Below, piece by piece: positions 1-8,432 of a DNA stretch of 63,479 bases. Position numbers and translations under genes: made by a program. Each line of letters opens with the position of its first letter. The first letter of the stretch is position 1. Source of the stretch: Clostridia bacterium (GTDB taxonomy: Bacteria > Bacillota > Clostridia > Oscillospirales > UBA644); the NCBI GenBank assembly GCA_017621705.1, contig JAGASR010000007.1, positions 1 to 63,479 on the forward strand, read 5' to 3'. The notes beneath the pieces are model-generated. The model was not told the DNA's origin. It saw only the letters and a program-made list of their open reading frames with translations, and did no database searches.

Positions 1-1
1 G

Positions 2-73
2 GCAGCTGCGACAAGTGATTTTATTAAGGAACACATACCTGCAGCAATTTTAGATGTCTACTGTAAAAAATAA
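2..73 (+). CDS. C-terminal end of an unidentified gene (partial, cut by window start)
   Basis: Frame 2 is open from the first base and ends with TAA at 71-73, leaving about 23 residues that end in AAILDVYCKK. A second frame is also open over part of this stretch, so the call rests mainly on protein-like composition and on the 35-base spacing to the next gene's start, with its ribosome site in between. I do not recognise the family. ANTAR regulators of the following type often sit beside glutamine synthetase genes, but this tail does not match a glutamine synthetase C-terminus that I know. Confidence 0.4.
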   Translation, partial: AAATSDFIKEHIPAAILDVYCKK

Positions 74-108
74 AGCTGAATAGCAGCCCAAAAAGGAGGG
101 GAGCAAAA

Positions 109-693
109 ATGAGTCTGAAAGAACGAGTTTATAGCGTTCTGATCGTTTCGGCGGCAGAAAGCTTTAATGATGCACTCTCCGCTCTGCTCCCTAATTCAAA
201 GTATTCGCCAACTCATTTTGTATCAAATATCAGTGCCGCAAAACGCGCACTCGCCGAACGTGCTTTTGATTATGTTATCATTAACTCACCGCTCCCCGAT
301 GATGTAGGCACACGATTTGCAATCGACACAGCGGATTCAAAAGAGAGTGTTGTGCTTTTGATGGTACGCACGGAACTTCAAGCAGAAATCTACGACAAGG
401 TCGCCGAGCACGGTGTGTTTGTGCTTCCAAAGCCAACCTCAAAGCCGACAATGACAATTGCTCTCAGCTGGCTTTCAAGCGCACGGGAAAAACTCAGAAA
501 GACCGAAAAGAAAACACTGTCCATTGAAGAAAAAATGGAAGAAATCCGTATCGTCAACCGAGCAAAATGGATACTTATCCGCGAACTCAAATTGGACGAA
601 CCGGAGGCACATCGTTACATAGAAAAACAGGCAATGGATCGTTGTGTTTCCAAGAAGGTTGTTGCAGAAGAAATAATCAAAACATATTCTTAA
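109..693 (+). CDS. ANTAR-domain antitermination regulator with a pseudo-receiver
   Basis: A 194-residue protein with two parts. Residues about 8-125 have a response-regulator receiver fold, and residues about 135-190 form an ANTAR domain (three helices containing KWILIREL, EPEAHRYIEKQA and VAEEII). ANTAR proteins bind dual hairpins in nascent RNA and prevent termination; in Clostridia they commonly control nitrogen genes such as glutamine synthetase. The beta-3 strand reads DYVIINSPLPDD, so the usual phospho-acceptor Asp appears to be Asn, while the conserved Lys (LPKP) is kept. This suggests a receiver not switched by phosphorylation. The start is ATG at 109, preceded by AAAGGAGGGGAG. The target RNA is not obvious here. 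The domain call is firm; the nitrogen role is inferred from the family. Confidence 0.85.
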   Translation: MSLKERVYSVLIVSAAESFNDALSALLPNSKYSPTHFVSNISAAKRALAERAFDYVIINSPLPDDVGTRFAIDTADSKESVVLLMVRTELQAEIYDKVAEHGVFVLPKPTSKPTMTIALSWLSSAREKLRKTEKKTLSIEEKMEEIRIVNRAKWILIRELKLDEPEAHRYIEKQAMDRCVSKKVVAEEIIKTYS

Positions 694-839
694 AATAAAC
701 AGCAACAACTACTGCAAACATTATCTCAAAGAGCTCAACCACGAAAGATATCTTCTGAGAGCATAAATATACCCTCACCTAACGTCTGAATGATTCAACT
801 CTTAAAAAATAAATTATAGTTTGAAAGAAGGCGTTTTTT

Positions 840-2117
840 ATGACTCAAACAGCAAGTACTTTTTTGAGCCTATCCATCGCTTTACTTGCAGGTCTTCTCT
901 TGTCAAGACTTGCTAAAACAGTAAAGCTTCCTGCAGTTACTGCGTATCTGATTTCCGGTGTTTTGATCGGACCTTTCGGTATCGGAGCTCTTGAAATCCC
1001 CGGCATCGGCATTTCGGCAGACAAAATCGAAGACTTCGGACTGATTTCCGATCTCGCACTTGGTTTTATAGCATTTTCCATGGGAAACGAATTTCGAATC
1101 TCGCAGCTAAAGAAAATCGGTAAACAAGCTACGGTAATCGGAGTGTTTCAAGCATTAATCACCACCGTTGTGGTCGATATTGCGTTGGTATCACTGCATT
1201 TTGCAATGCCTTACACACTCTCCTTGCCCACAGCCATCGTGCTCGCCTCGATTGCTACCGCAACAGCTCCTGCTGCAACCTTAATGGTTGTTAAGCAGTA
1301 TAAGGCAAAGGGACCTGTTACAGATGTTCTCCTTCCCGTTGTTGCTCTTGACGACGCGGTTGGTCTTGTGGTCTTCGCAATCTCCTTCGGTATTGCAAAA
1401 TCCATGGGTACATTCGGTGTAAGTCCGCTTACTATAATTCTTGAGCCGTTGCTGGAGATAGGTTTGTCGCTCCTGCTCGGTTTTGTAATGGGATTGCTAT
1501 TTACACTCTGCGAGAAGTATTTTCATTCGAGATCAAAACGTATGGCGGTATCAGTTACGTTTGTGATGCTGACTGTTGCGATCACTGGTCTGAATTTCGA
1601 TATCGGAGGCATACATATCAGCTTTTCCTCCTTACTTGCTTGCATGATGCTCGGTACGGTATTCTGCAATATTTGCGAGGTTTCCGAAGAACTGATGGAC
1701 AGAGCAGACAGATGGACGACTCCCGTACTGATCCTGTTCTTTGTTATCAGCGGTGCGGAGCTTGACCTTTCGGTTTTCACTGCTCCCTCAGTTGTAATCG
1801 TCGGTATGGTTTACATAATTGCACGTTCTCTCGGAAAATATTACGGTGCTAATATCAGTGCAAGAATGACCAAATCCGATCCCAATATTGTAAAGTATCT
1901 TGGTATCACATTGCTTCCGCAGGCAGGTGTTTCTCTCGGTATGGCACTCAAATCAATGGAGCTTGGTTCGGATGGCACTATCGTTCGAAACATAACATTA
2001 TTCGCCGTATTGATTTATGAGATCGTCGGTCCTTACCTAACGAAAATTGCGCTTACCAAAGCAGGCGATATTAAAGAAGAAGGGCGAAGAAGCGCAAGAA
2101 TAAAACACCTCACATAA
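840..2117 (+). CDS. Cation/proton antiporter, CPA2 (Kef/NapA-like) family
   Basis: A 425-residue polytopic membrane protein with about 12 predicted membrane segments. The start resembles Kef/NapA antiporters: a first helix, then RLAKTVKLPAVTAYLISG and a glycine-rich GVLIGPFGIG. A central VVALDDAVGLVVFAIS segment carries the paired acidic residues of the ion-binding site (the ND/DD motif of CPA2 exchangers). There is no C-terminal TrkA-N/RCK regulatory domain, so this is the short form. It would exchange Na+ or K+ for protons across the membrane for pH and ion balance; the ion cannot be read from sequence. The ribosome site GAAAGAAGG lies upstream of ATG 840. The gene stands alone, and a separate promoter follows it. 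Confidence 0.85.
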   Translation: MTQTASTFLSLSIALLAGLLLSRLAKTVKLPAVTAYLISGVLIGPFGIGALEIPGIGISADKIEDFGLISDLALGFIAFSMGNEFRISQLKKIGKQATVIGVFQALITTVVVDIALVSLHFAMPYTLSLPTAIVLASIATATAPAATLMVVKQYKAKGPVTDVLLPVVALDDAVGLVVFAISFGIAKSMGTFGVSPLTIILEPLLEIGLSLLLGFVMGLLFTLCEKYFHSRSKRMAVSVTFVMLTVAITGLNFDIGGIHISFSSLLACMMLGTVFCNICEVSEELMDRADRWTTPVLILFFVISGAELDLSVFTAPSVVIVGMVYIIARSLGKYYGANISARMTKSDPNIVKYLGITLLPQAGVSLGMALKSMELGSDGTIVRNITLFAVLIYEIVGPYLTKIALTKAGDIKEEGRRSARIKHLT

Positions 2118-2125
2118 AAAATATT

Positions 2126-2165
2126 CAATTACCTATTGACAAAGTAGGTAATTGATGCATAATAT
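2126..2165 (+). promoter_or_regulatory. Promoter of the trpB leader, with a 10-bp inverted repeat around the -35 box
   Basis: TTGACA at 2136-2141 is followed after 18 bases by TAATAT (2160-2165). The -35 box sits in the 9-base centre of a perfect inverted repeat, CAATTACCTA at 2126-2135 and TAGGTAATTG at 2145-2154. Such symmetry over a -35 box suggests a repressor site. As an RNA stem it could end the antiporter transcript, but no T run follows. Confidence 0.55.
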
Positions 2166-2187
2166 ACTTAAACTTAATACATGAAAC

Positions 2188-2466
2188 CGTTGATGCGGAG
2201 ATAAAGTCAATCAAGACTATACAGAGAGCCCGTGGTGCTGAGAGTCGGGTTAGAAACTGTTTGGCAAATGGACCGCTGAGGGCGCAGTCAAATGGGATAT
2301 TCCCAAAGTATTCTGCGACGCTGTAGGCAAGCGTATAAATGCCGGGGATATGTTGGTATCCTGCTAAGCGCACGGGAATGCCGTGAATCAAGGTGGAACT
2401 GCGGATAATTCTGACTATTCGTCCTTGGCAGAGATAGCATATTTCTGTCAAGGACGTTATATTTAT
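2188..2466 (+). promoter_or_regulatory. T-box leader, apparent tryptophan specifier (TGG at 2269-2271)
   Basis: Stem I starts near GATGCGGAG (2192-2200). AGAGAGCCCGTGGTG (2223-2237) matches the conserved distal part. The 3' side reads AAATGGACCGCTGAGG, which places TGG (Trp) as the specifier before the conserved A-CC-CTGAG. The T-box motif AAGGTGGAACTGCGG is at 2390-2404. A terminator stem GTCCTTGGCAGAGA / TTTCTGTCAAGGAC (2421-2455) competes with the antiterminator. Uncharged tRNA would stabilise the antiterminator and let trpB be read. The base after TGG in the T-box bulge is A, which does not pair with the G73 expected of bacterial tRNA-Trp. Threonine (ACC, one step along) is therefore a less likely alternative reading. 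Confidence 0.88.
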
Positions 2467-2642
2467 TATAAAATTCCTTGACATGAGATAAAAGGTCAGG
2501 GAAATTACCCTATTAAGGAGATAAGCAAATGCTGTTAACGAAACGTTGGTGGCGCTTAGGGCGCCGAAATATAAATATTAACATGAAAGCGATCATGAAA
2601 ACAAAACCAACCTAAAATAAACTTAACTTGGAGGAAAATACA

Positions 2643-3863
2643 ATGAAATTTAATAATATAGAATTCGATACTTACTTCAAAAACTATCCGGATGCAAACG
2701 GTTACTTCGGCAAATACGGCGGTTCCTATATCCCGCCCGAACTGCAAGTTGCCATGAATGAAATCAGCGAGGCATATCAAACGATCTGTAAGTCCAGAAA
2801 GTTCATCAATGAACTTCGCCGAATCCGTAAGGAGTTCCAGGGCAGACCGACGCCCATCTCTCATCTCGCAAGACTGTCCGATAAAATCAATACAGGCGTT
2901 CAGCTTTATGTAAAACGTGAAGATCTTAACCATACAGGTGCACACAAACTCAATCATTGTATGGGTGAGGTACTGCTCGCGAAATATATGGGAAAGAAAA
3001 AGGTCATTGCCGAAACGGGTGCTGGTCAGCACGGTGTGGCTCTCGCCACTGCCGCAGCATACTTCGGCTTGGAATGCGACATTTATATGGGTGCTGTTGA
3101 TATCAAGAAGCAGGCTCCCAATGTTGCAAGAATGAAGATCCTCGGTGCAAGAGTGGTCGAGGTTACAGACGGATTGCAGACCTTGAAGGAAGCGGTTGAC
3201 GCCGCCTTTGCCGCATACTGCAATGAGTATAAAAATGCCATCTACTGCATCGGCTCGGTAGTAGGACCGCATCCCTTCCCGATGATGGTACGTGATTTCC
3301 AAAGTGTTGTCGGTATTGAAGCAAGAGAGCAGTTCCTGGATATGACCGGTGAACTTCCCGATGCGGTGGTTGCCTGTGTGGGCGGCGGCTCAAACGCAAT
3401 GGGACTCTTCTCTGGCTTCCTAAACGATCCTGTCGATATCTATGGTGTAGAACCTCTCGGCAGAGGAATTAAAATGGGTGACCACGCAGCAAGCCTTACC
3501 TACGGTGAAGAAGGCATTATGCACGGCTTCAACAGCATTATGCTGAAAGACGAGAACGGCGATCCGGCTCCCGTGTATTCTGTGGCATCCGGTTTGGATT
3601 ATCCGTCCTGCGGACCGGAACACGCATTTCTGCACGATCTTGGCAGAGTGAAGTACGATGTAGTTACCGATGATGAGACGGTCGATGCTTTCTTTGAACT
3701 CTCCAGAATGGAAGGTATCATTCCTGCCATTGAAAGCTCCCATGCCGTTGCCTACGGTATGAAACTTGCTAAGACAATGGGCAAGGGTTCCGTGCTTATC
3801 AATCTCTCCGGAAGAGGTGATAAGGATATGGACTATATCATTGAGAAGTATGGTATTCACTGA
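2643..3863 (+). CDS. trpB: Tryptophan synthase beta chain, stand-alone
   Basis: A 406-residue fold-type II PLP enzyme. TrpB condenses indole with L-serine to give L-tryptophan. The PLP lysine lies in HTGAHKLNH (Lys about 102), and the phosphate-binding loop is [10 protein letters not shown]. Length fits TrpB (about 390-410). ATG 2643 is chosen because TTGGAGG lies 8-14 bases before it; an in-frame TTG at 2628 would overlap that ribosome site. No trpA or other trp gene adjoins it. The T-box with a Trp specifier argues for a real role in Trp supply, perhaps by salvaging indole from outside. Small departures from the classic TrpB1 sequence (KLNH for KINN, GSYIPP for GMYVPQ) place it in a divergent clade. 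Confidence 0.93.
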   Translation: MKFNNIEFDTYFKNYPDANGYFGKYGGSYIPPELQVAMNEISEAYQTICKSRKFINELRRIRKEFQGRPTPISHLARLSDKINTGVQLYVKREDLNHTGAHKLNHCMGEVLLAKYMGKKKVIAETGAGQHGVALATAAAYFGLECDIYMGAVDIKKQAPNVARMKILGARVVEVTDGLQTLKEAVDAAFAAYCNEYKNAIYCIGSVVGPHPFPMMVRDFQSVVGIEAREQFLDMTGELPDAVVACVGGGSNAMGLFSGFLNDPVDIYGVEPLGRGIKMGDHAASLTYGEEGIMHGFNSIMLKDENGDPAPVYSVASGLDYPSCGPEHAFLHDLGRVKYDVVTDDETVDAFFELSRMEGIIPAIESSHAVAYGMKLAKTMGKGSVLINLSGRGDKDMDYIIEKYGIH

Positions 3864-3888
3864 ACTTGTTTAAGATAAATTCACATAA

Positions 3889-3928
3889 ACTCCTTGCTGC
3901 CGTAAGTGACAGCAAGGAGTTCTTTTTT
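3889..3928 (+). terminator. Terminator after trpB
   Basis: An 11-bp stem, ACTCCTTGCTG pairing with CAGCAAGGAGT, with a short loop and followed by TCTTTTTT. Confidence 0.9.
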
Positions 3929-4092
3929 GATTAGGAAATAGAATACATCAAATCTATTTCGTAACAATGTTAATTATTTTTTTCTTCTGGTTTACTGCAT
4001 ACTTCATGGTTTGCCACGTTCCACCGTATTCGTGTTCTACATAGAAAACCACCAAATCGCTTCGGTCAACCATATTTGCACGGTATCAAGTG

Positions 4093-4238
4093 CTTTCACT
4101 TATTCGGAATTTCAGAGGGCAAAAATCAACGGCAATGCAAAGATTTCTCTGAAAAATTTTTCTCTCTACTTGTTAGGACATTTGCAGGCGAATAATCAAC
4201 GGTCTAAAAAACCTTTCACTTATTCGGAATTTCAGAGG
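4093..4238. repeat. 26-bp direct repeat, two copies 120 bp apart, in a gene-free stretch
   Basis: CTTTCACTTATTCGGAATTT plus CAGAGG occurs exactly at 4093-4118 and 4213-4238. The 3930-4487 stretch otherwise holds no recognisable gene. A 147-codon open frame runs through both repeats but has low-complexity sequence, no ribosome site and no family resemblance, so I regard it as non-coding. Confidence 0.75.
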
Positions 4239-4487
4239 CGTGAAATTCAACCGGCTACGAAAATTTCTTCAAAAATATTTCGTTCACTTATTAAAGCAAA
4301 AGTAAAAACGGGTTTTGGCCGATTTGGAAAAAATCTTTCTTCTAAACACTACTACAATTCGCACATGGCGTTTTGGCACGGTTTTGGAGATAATCGCAAA
4401 AATATTTTTTCCTCTGTCTTCTTCCACGGAAAGCACAACGAAAATGCCAAATAGTAAGCGAGGAATTTTTCACGGCAAAAGAAAAAC

Positions 4488-4541
4488 GGACAGGCTTTTA
4501 GGCTTGTCCGCATAAAAATGCGCCCGTTCAAAACGAGCGCA
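4488..4541 (-). terminator. Tandem terminators of the pst-pho operon
   Basis: On the minus strand, two hairpins lie just after the phoR stop. TGCGCTCGTT / AACGGGCGCA (about 4518-4541) is followed by TTTTTAT. CGGACAAGC / GCCTGTCCG (4488-4510) is followed by TTTTTCTTTT. Confidence 0.8.
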
Positions 4542-4554
4542 AATAAAAAATATG

Positions 4555-6264
4555 TTATTTTTTGTCTTTTTTGAAGACAATAATAAATTCCGTTCCAACA
4601 TCAATTTCGCTGTCTATCGAAATTTCTGCTCCGTACAAAGCACAGATATGCTTTACGATTGCAAGCCCGAGACCCGTACCGCCCGTCTTTTTTGAACGGG
4701 ATTTATCAACACGGTAAAAACGTTCACACAAATGAGGAATATTCTCTTTTGCGATACCGATACCCGTATCTTTTACACGGATAATGGTAGATTTTGAGGT
4801 TTCCTCAAATACCGTTTCGATCGTTCCGCCGTCTTTATTGTAATTCACAGCATTGGTAAGAAGATTTTGCATAAGCTCAAACATTCGCTTTTCGTCGGCA
4901 AATACCGTAGCTTTGCCCGAAACGGTCGCAGTAATGTTTTTTGCCTTGATCGATTCCGAAAGCTCATTGATAACCTCGTTTGCAATTACATCCATATGAA
5001 CACACACAGAGGTGTTTTCGTCTTGCAGAGTTTCAAGGCGCGAGAGCTTCAACATATCAGATATAAGATCGGAGAGGCGCAAAGACTCTTTATGTATTCT
5101 TTCAAGCTGTCGTTTCGTGTTTTCTTCCTCGCTTTTCGCAAGGGCAAGTTCAGTTAAACCCAGCATAGCGGTAAGCGGTGTTTTCAGTTCATGCGAAGCG
5201 TTTGCAAAAAATTCTTCTTTTTGCCGAGCAAGATCTTTTTGTGCTGTAATATCGGACAGAATGATAATACTGCCAATTTCATCACGAAGCAAGTTCCCTT
5301 GCGGCAATATCACCTCTACAAGCAAAGTTTTTTCGCCGAAAGCGCACTCAAAGCGGCTGTTTGTGTTGCCATGTGCATCTGTGATCTTATTGAGAAGCGT
5401 TGTGTCATCAATCAGATAAACAAGCTCTTTGGAAACCACACGCCCATTTCCACTGAACAAAGACAGCGCACTGCCGTTAATAAACGCGATCTTCTGATCT
5501 TTTGAAAGAGCGATAATACCTTGTGAAATATTGTCAAGAACCGCATTCAATTTTTCACGCTCGTTTTCTTCCTTGCGAATATGCGAAACAGTCTTACTGT
5601 TCAAAGCATTGATCTCGCCGTAAACTGCGTAAAATTCGCTGTCCTGCATATCCGTGTCAAGCGGGATATAGTTACCGTCATTTACGCTTTTAAGACTTTT
5701 TGAAATATCTGTTATTCTGTTTGCAACACTCTCGGAAAGTTTCTTTGCAAATACACCTGCAATTATCGCACTTATGATAAGTGCAAGGCATAAAAACGGA
5801 AGCGTAGAAAGAATATAGTCATTTATTTCTGCACTCTTTACGGCAAGGCGCAAAACTGCCTCGCTACCGTCCGTAAACTGCGTTTTGATCGCATAATAGG
5901 TCATTTCGCACTTGAATGTATTGGAATATCGTTCAACGGTTTTAGGTTTTTCTGCGATGGCTGCAGCCACTTCCTCACGATCGATATGGTTTTCAAGCTG
6001 TTCGTGAGTGTCGCTGTCATACAGAACATCACCGTTCATTGATATTGCGGTAATACGGCATTCATCTTGATTTCTGAAAGCATCAAGCTCGTCAAAATCT
6101 TCTTCACTATTCAGCAACGCCGATACAAGATCTGTTTCTGTTATAAGGCGTTCGGAAACAAGATTTTTATTGCTGAAATAAGTAATATAAATTCCGGAAA
6201 CAAATAAGATCAAGACAGATAGCAGAGTTATGATAAAGCTTTTAATAAATATTTTCTTTTTCAT
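4555..6264 (-). CDS. phoR: Phosphate-sensor histidine kinase
   Basis: 569 residues. Membrane helices at about 9-30 and 153-172 flank an extracellular sensor region. A HAMP-like linker (about 173-230) and a PAS domain (about 238-340) follow. The HisKA H-box is FFANASHELKTPL with His358. The ATPase domain carries NAVNYN (N box), VKDTGIGI (G1) and GGTGLGLAIVKHI (G2). It would autophosphorylate and pass phosphate to the adjacent PhoB-type regulator. Its start overlaps the phoB stop by four bases (ATGA-type coupling). Place in the pst operon supports the Pho assignment over other PAS kinases. Confidence 0.93.
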   Translation of the reverse strand: MKKKIFIKSFIITLLSVLILFVSGIYITYFSNKNLVSERLITETDLVSALLNSEEDFDELDAFRNQDECRITAISMNGDVLYDSDTHEQLENHIDREEVAAAIAEKPKTVERYSNTFKCEMTYYAIKTQFTDGSEAVLRLAVKSAEINDYILSTLPFLCLALIISAIIAGVFAKKLSESVANRITDISKSLKSVNDGNYIPLDTDMQDSEFYAVYGEINALNSKTVSHIRKEENEREKLNAVLDNISQGIIALSKDQKIAFINGSALSLFSGNGRVVSKELVYLIDDTTLLNKITDAHGNTNSRFECAFGEKTLLVEVILPQGNLLRDEIGSIIILSDITAQKDLARQKEEFFANASHELKTPLTAMLGLTELALAKSEEENTKRQLERIHKESLRLSDLISDMLKLSRLETLQDENTSVCVHMDVIANEVINELSESIKAKNITATVSGKATVFADEKRMFELMQNLLTNAVNYNKDGGTIETVFEETSKSTIIRVKDTGIGIAKENIPHLCERFYRVDKSRSKKTGGTGLGLAIVKHICALYGAEISIDSEIDVGTEFIIVFKKDKK

Positions 6265-6938
6265 ACATTCTCAAACCTATACCCAATCCCTCTTACAGTA
6301 ACGATACAATCACCGCTACCGCCCGCATTCTTGATTTTATCGCGCAAGGTTGCCATATGCATATCAAGCGTTCTTGTTTCACCCATATAGTCCTCGCCCC
6401 AAACCTCGCGGAACAGAGCTTCTCGATTTACGGTTATACCCGCCTGACCTATCAGTATTTTGAACAACTTAAATTCTTTGAGGGTAAGTTTCAGATCTTC
6501 ACCCTTATAGCGAATCTTATAGGTGTTATTATCGACGGTAAAATCACCTGCATTTGTTACATAAAGATTTGCGCGGCGCAAATTCGTTTTTACCCTTGCC
6601 ATAAGTTCAAGAATAGAAAACGGCTTTGACATATAATCATCAGCACCTTTATTCAGCCCTTTTACGAAAGATATTTCATCGGACTTTGCGCTGACAATGA
6701 TAACGGGGACGCGCTCGTCAATTTCCCGTATTTTCGTAAGTATGGTGTAGCCGTCCATATCGGGAAGCATAATATCAAGAATAATGATACTCGGCTTTAC
6801 TTTTTCAAACACCTCAAAAAATTCTTTTCCCGAAGAAAAAATTTTAACAAGGTATTGGTCCTCAAAAGCTCCCTCATAAACTTCTTGTATACCCTCGTCA
6901 TCCTCTACAACGTAAATTAAAGCGTTTGCGTCTTTCAT
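6261..6938 (-). CDS. phoB: Phosphate response regulator, OmpR family
   Basis: 225 residues. The receiver domain has acidic residues VVEDDE, phospho-acceptor Asp55 in IILDIMLPDMDG, and Lys in MSKPFS. A winged-helix OmpR/PhoB DNA-binding domain follows (about 130-222), with LTLKEFKLFKIL and RTLDMHMATLRDKI. The ATG at 6936-6938 follows the phoU stop by one base, so translation is probably coupled. A TTG start 17 codons upstream would run back into phoU and is unlikely. It should bind the TTTACAT direct repeats upstream of pstS. Confidence 0.93.
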   Translation of the reverse strand: MKDANALIYVVEDDEGIQEVYEGAFEDQYLVKIFSSGKEFFEVFEKVKPSIIILDIMLPDMDGYTILTKIREIDERVPVIIVSAKSDEISFVKGLNKGADDYMSKPFSILELMARVKTNLRRANLYVTNAGDFTVDNNTYKIRYKGEDLKLTLKEFKLFKILIGQAGITVNREALFREVWGEDYMGETRTLDMHMATLRDKIKNAGGSGDCIVTVRGIGYRFENV

Positions 6939-6939
6939 A

Positions 6940-7593
6940 TCAATATTTTGTGTGTACCCCCGTTTCGTTGTATTTCGTCCATTCCGCAACGTTCACGGCG
7001 TGGTCACCGATCCTTTCAAGATATTTAGCTATCATCATAAGCTCGATTGCTTGGTCACCGCTCGAACCGTCTGTACGAATATGAGAGATAAGTTCTTCCT
7101 TTACCGTCAGAAAAAGATCATCCATTTTATCATCAAGGGCGACAACTTCATCAGCGAGAGCTTCATCATTTCTTATAAAGGAATTAACGCTTTCCGAAAC
7201 CATTTTGATTGCAAGTTTACCCATTTCCGTGATGTGAGTAAGCTTTTTAATATAAGGCGCACCGCCAAATGTGTATACAATATCACCTATATCGCTTGCC
7301 TGATCTCCGAAGCGTTCAATATCGGTAATCATTTTAAGCGCACACGAAACTTCTCTGAAATCTTTTGCAACGGGCTGTTGTTTCAACAGAATACGCATAC
7401 ATTTCTTCTCAATATCCATTTCGTATTCATCTACCTGCTTATCCATTACGCTGATACTTCTGCCAAGTTCCGGATCTTGTTCGGTGAGTGCCTTAATTGC
7501 TGTTTCAATCATATTCTCGGTCAAACGGCACATTTTCACAAGCTCTGTTTTGAGTTGTGCAAGTTCTTCTTCAAACTGTTTTCTTGCGGACAT
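6940..7593 (-). CDS. phoU: Phosphate transport system regulator PhoU
   Basis: 217 residues, all helical, with two PhoU repeats (about 20-105 and 120-210). Signature stretches are KMITDIERFGDQASDIGDI in the first and KYLERIGDHAVNVAEW in the second; the E/D-RxGD motifs are the metal-binding sites of the family. PhoU links Pst transporter state to PhoR and keeps the Pho response off when phosphate is plentiful. ATG 7593 is chosen because AAGGAG lies about 8 bases before it and the conserved family N-terminus starts here. It lies between pstB and phoB. Confidence 0.93.
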   Translation of the reverse strand: MSARKQFEEELAQLKTELVKMCRLTENMIETAIKALTEQDPELGRSISVMDKQVDEYEMDIEKKCMRILLKQQPVAKDFREVSCALKMITDIERFGDQASDIGDIVYTFGGAPYIKKLTHITEMGKLAIKMVSESVNSFIRNDEALADEVVALDDKMDDLFLTVKEELISHIRTDGSSGDQAIELMMIAKYLERIGDHAVNVAEWTKYNETGVHTKY

Positions 7594-7647
7594 ATTCGTT
7601 CTCCTTATTATATCATATTTTTGTGAATTTTTCAATCAGGCGAGAGA

Positions 7648-8430
7648 TTAACCGAATCTGCCCGTAATGTATCTTTCGGTACGTTCGTCGCCCGGTTCTG
7701 TAAAAATATCGTCCGTATCGCCAAACTCAATCAATTCACCGAGAAGAAAGAAACCCGTTTTATCGGAAATTCGTGTAGCTTGCTGCATATTATGAGTAAC
7801 CATTACAATGGTCGTATTTTTTGAAAGCTCCTCGCAAAGTTCCTCGATCCTGCCTGTGGAGATCGGGTCAAGAGCGGATGTCGGCTCGTCCATTAAAATA
7901 ATTTTCGGTTTTACGGACAAAGCTCTTGCAATGCACAATCTCTGTTGCTGTCCGCCCGAAAGACCAAGTGCTGATTTATTCAAACGATCTTTCAGTTCGT
8001 CCCACATTGCAGCGGCTTTCAATGATTCTTCAACAATACCGTCAAGTTCGTGTCTGTTATGAATGCCAAACGTGCGAGGACCGTATGCGATATTGTCATA
8101 TACGCTCATAGGGAAAGGATTGGGCTTCTGGAAAACCATACCGACGTTTTTACGAAGCTCGTTTATATCAGTCTTTCCGTATATATCCACATCACCGATC
8201 TTAAAATCGCCCTCAATACGACAACCCGCAACAAGATCATTCATACGGTTAAAGCACTTCAAAAATGTAGATTTACCGCACCCCGAAGGACCGATGAAAG
8301 CGGTTATTTTTCTTTCGGGAATTTCAATATTGATATTTTTCAAGGCTTGAAAATCACCGTACCAAAGATTTGCATTTTGTACAGAGATGCTTTGTCCGAA
8401 TTCTGTAATCATATTATTCTTTTTCGACAT
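7648..8430 (-). CDS. pstB: Phosphate ABC transporter ATP-binding protein
   Basis: 260 residues, typical for PstB. Walker A is GPSGCGKST, the Q-loop region is [17 protein letters not shown] (the NPFPMS stretch is a PstB hallmark), the signature is [15 protein letters not shown], Walker B is [12 protein letters not shown] and the switch His is in VTHNM. It drives phosphate import through the fused PstCA permease encoded 2 bases upstream. An AGGAG site precedes ATG 8430. Confidence 0.96.
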   Translation of the reverse strand: MSKKNNMITEFGQSISVQNANLWYGDFQALKNINIEIPERKITAFIGPSGCGKSTFLKCFNRMNDLVAGCRIEGDFKIGDVDIYGKTDINELRKNVGMVFQKPNPFPMSVYDNIAYGPRTFGIHNRHELDGIVEESLKAAAMWDELKDRLNKSALGLSGGQQQRLCIARALSVKPKIILMDEPTSALDPISTGRIEELCEELSKNTTIVMVTHNMQQATRISDKTGFFLLGELIEFGDTDDIFTEPGDERTERYITGRFG

Positions 8431-8432
8431 TG

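Noticed and set aside
4011..4454. 147-codon open frame on the plus strand
   Set aside because: No ribosome site, low-complexity residues, and it runs through two copies of a direct repeat; probably non-coding.
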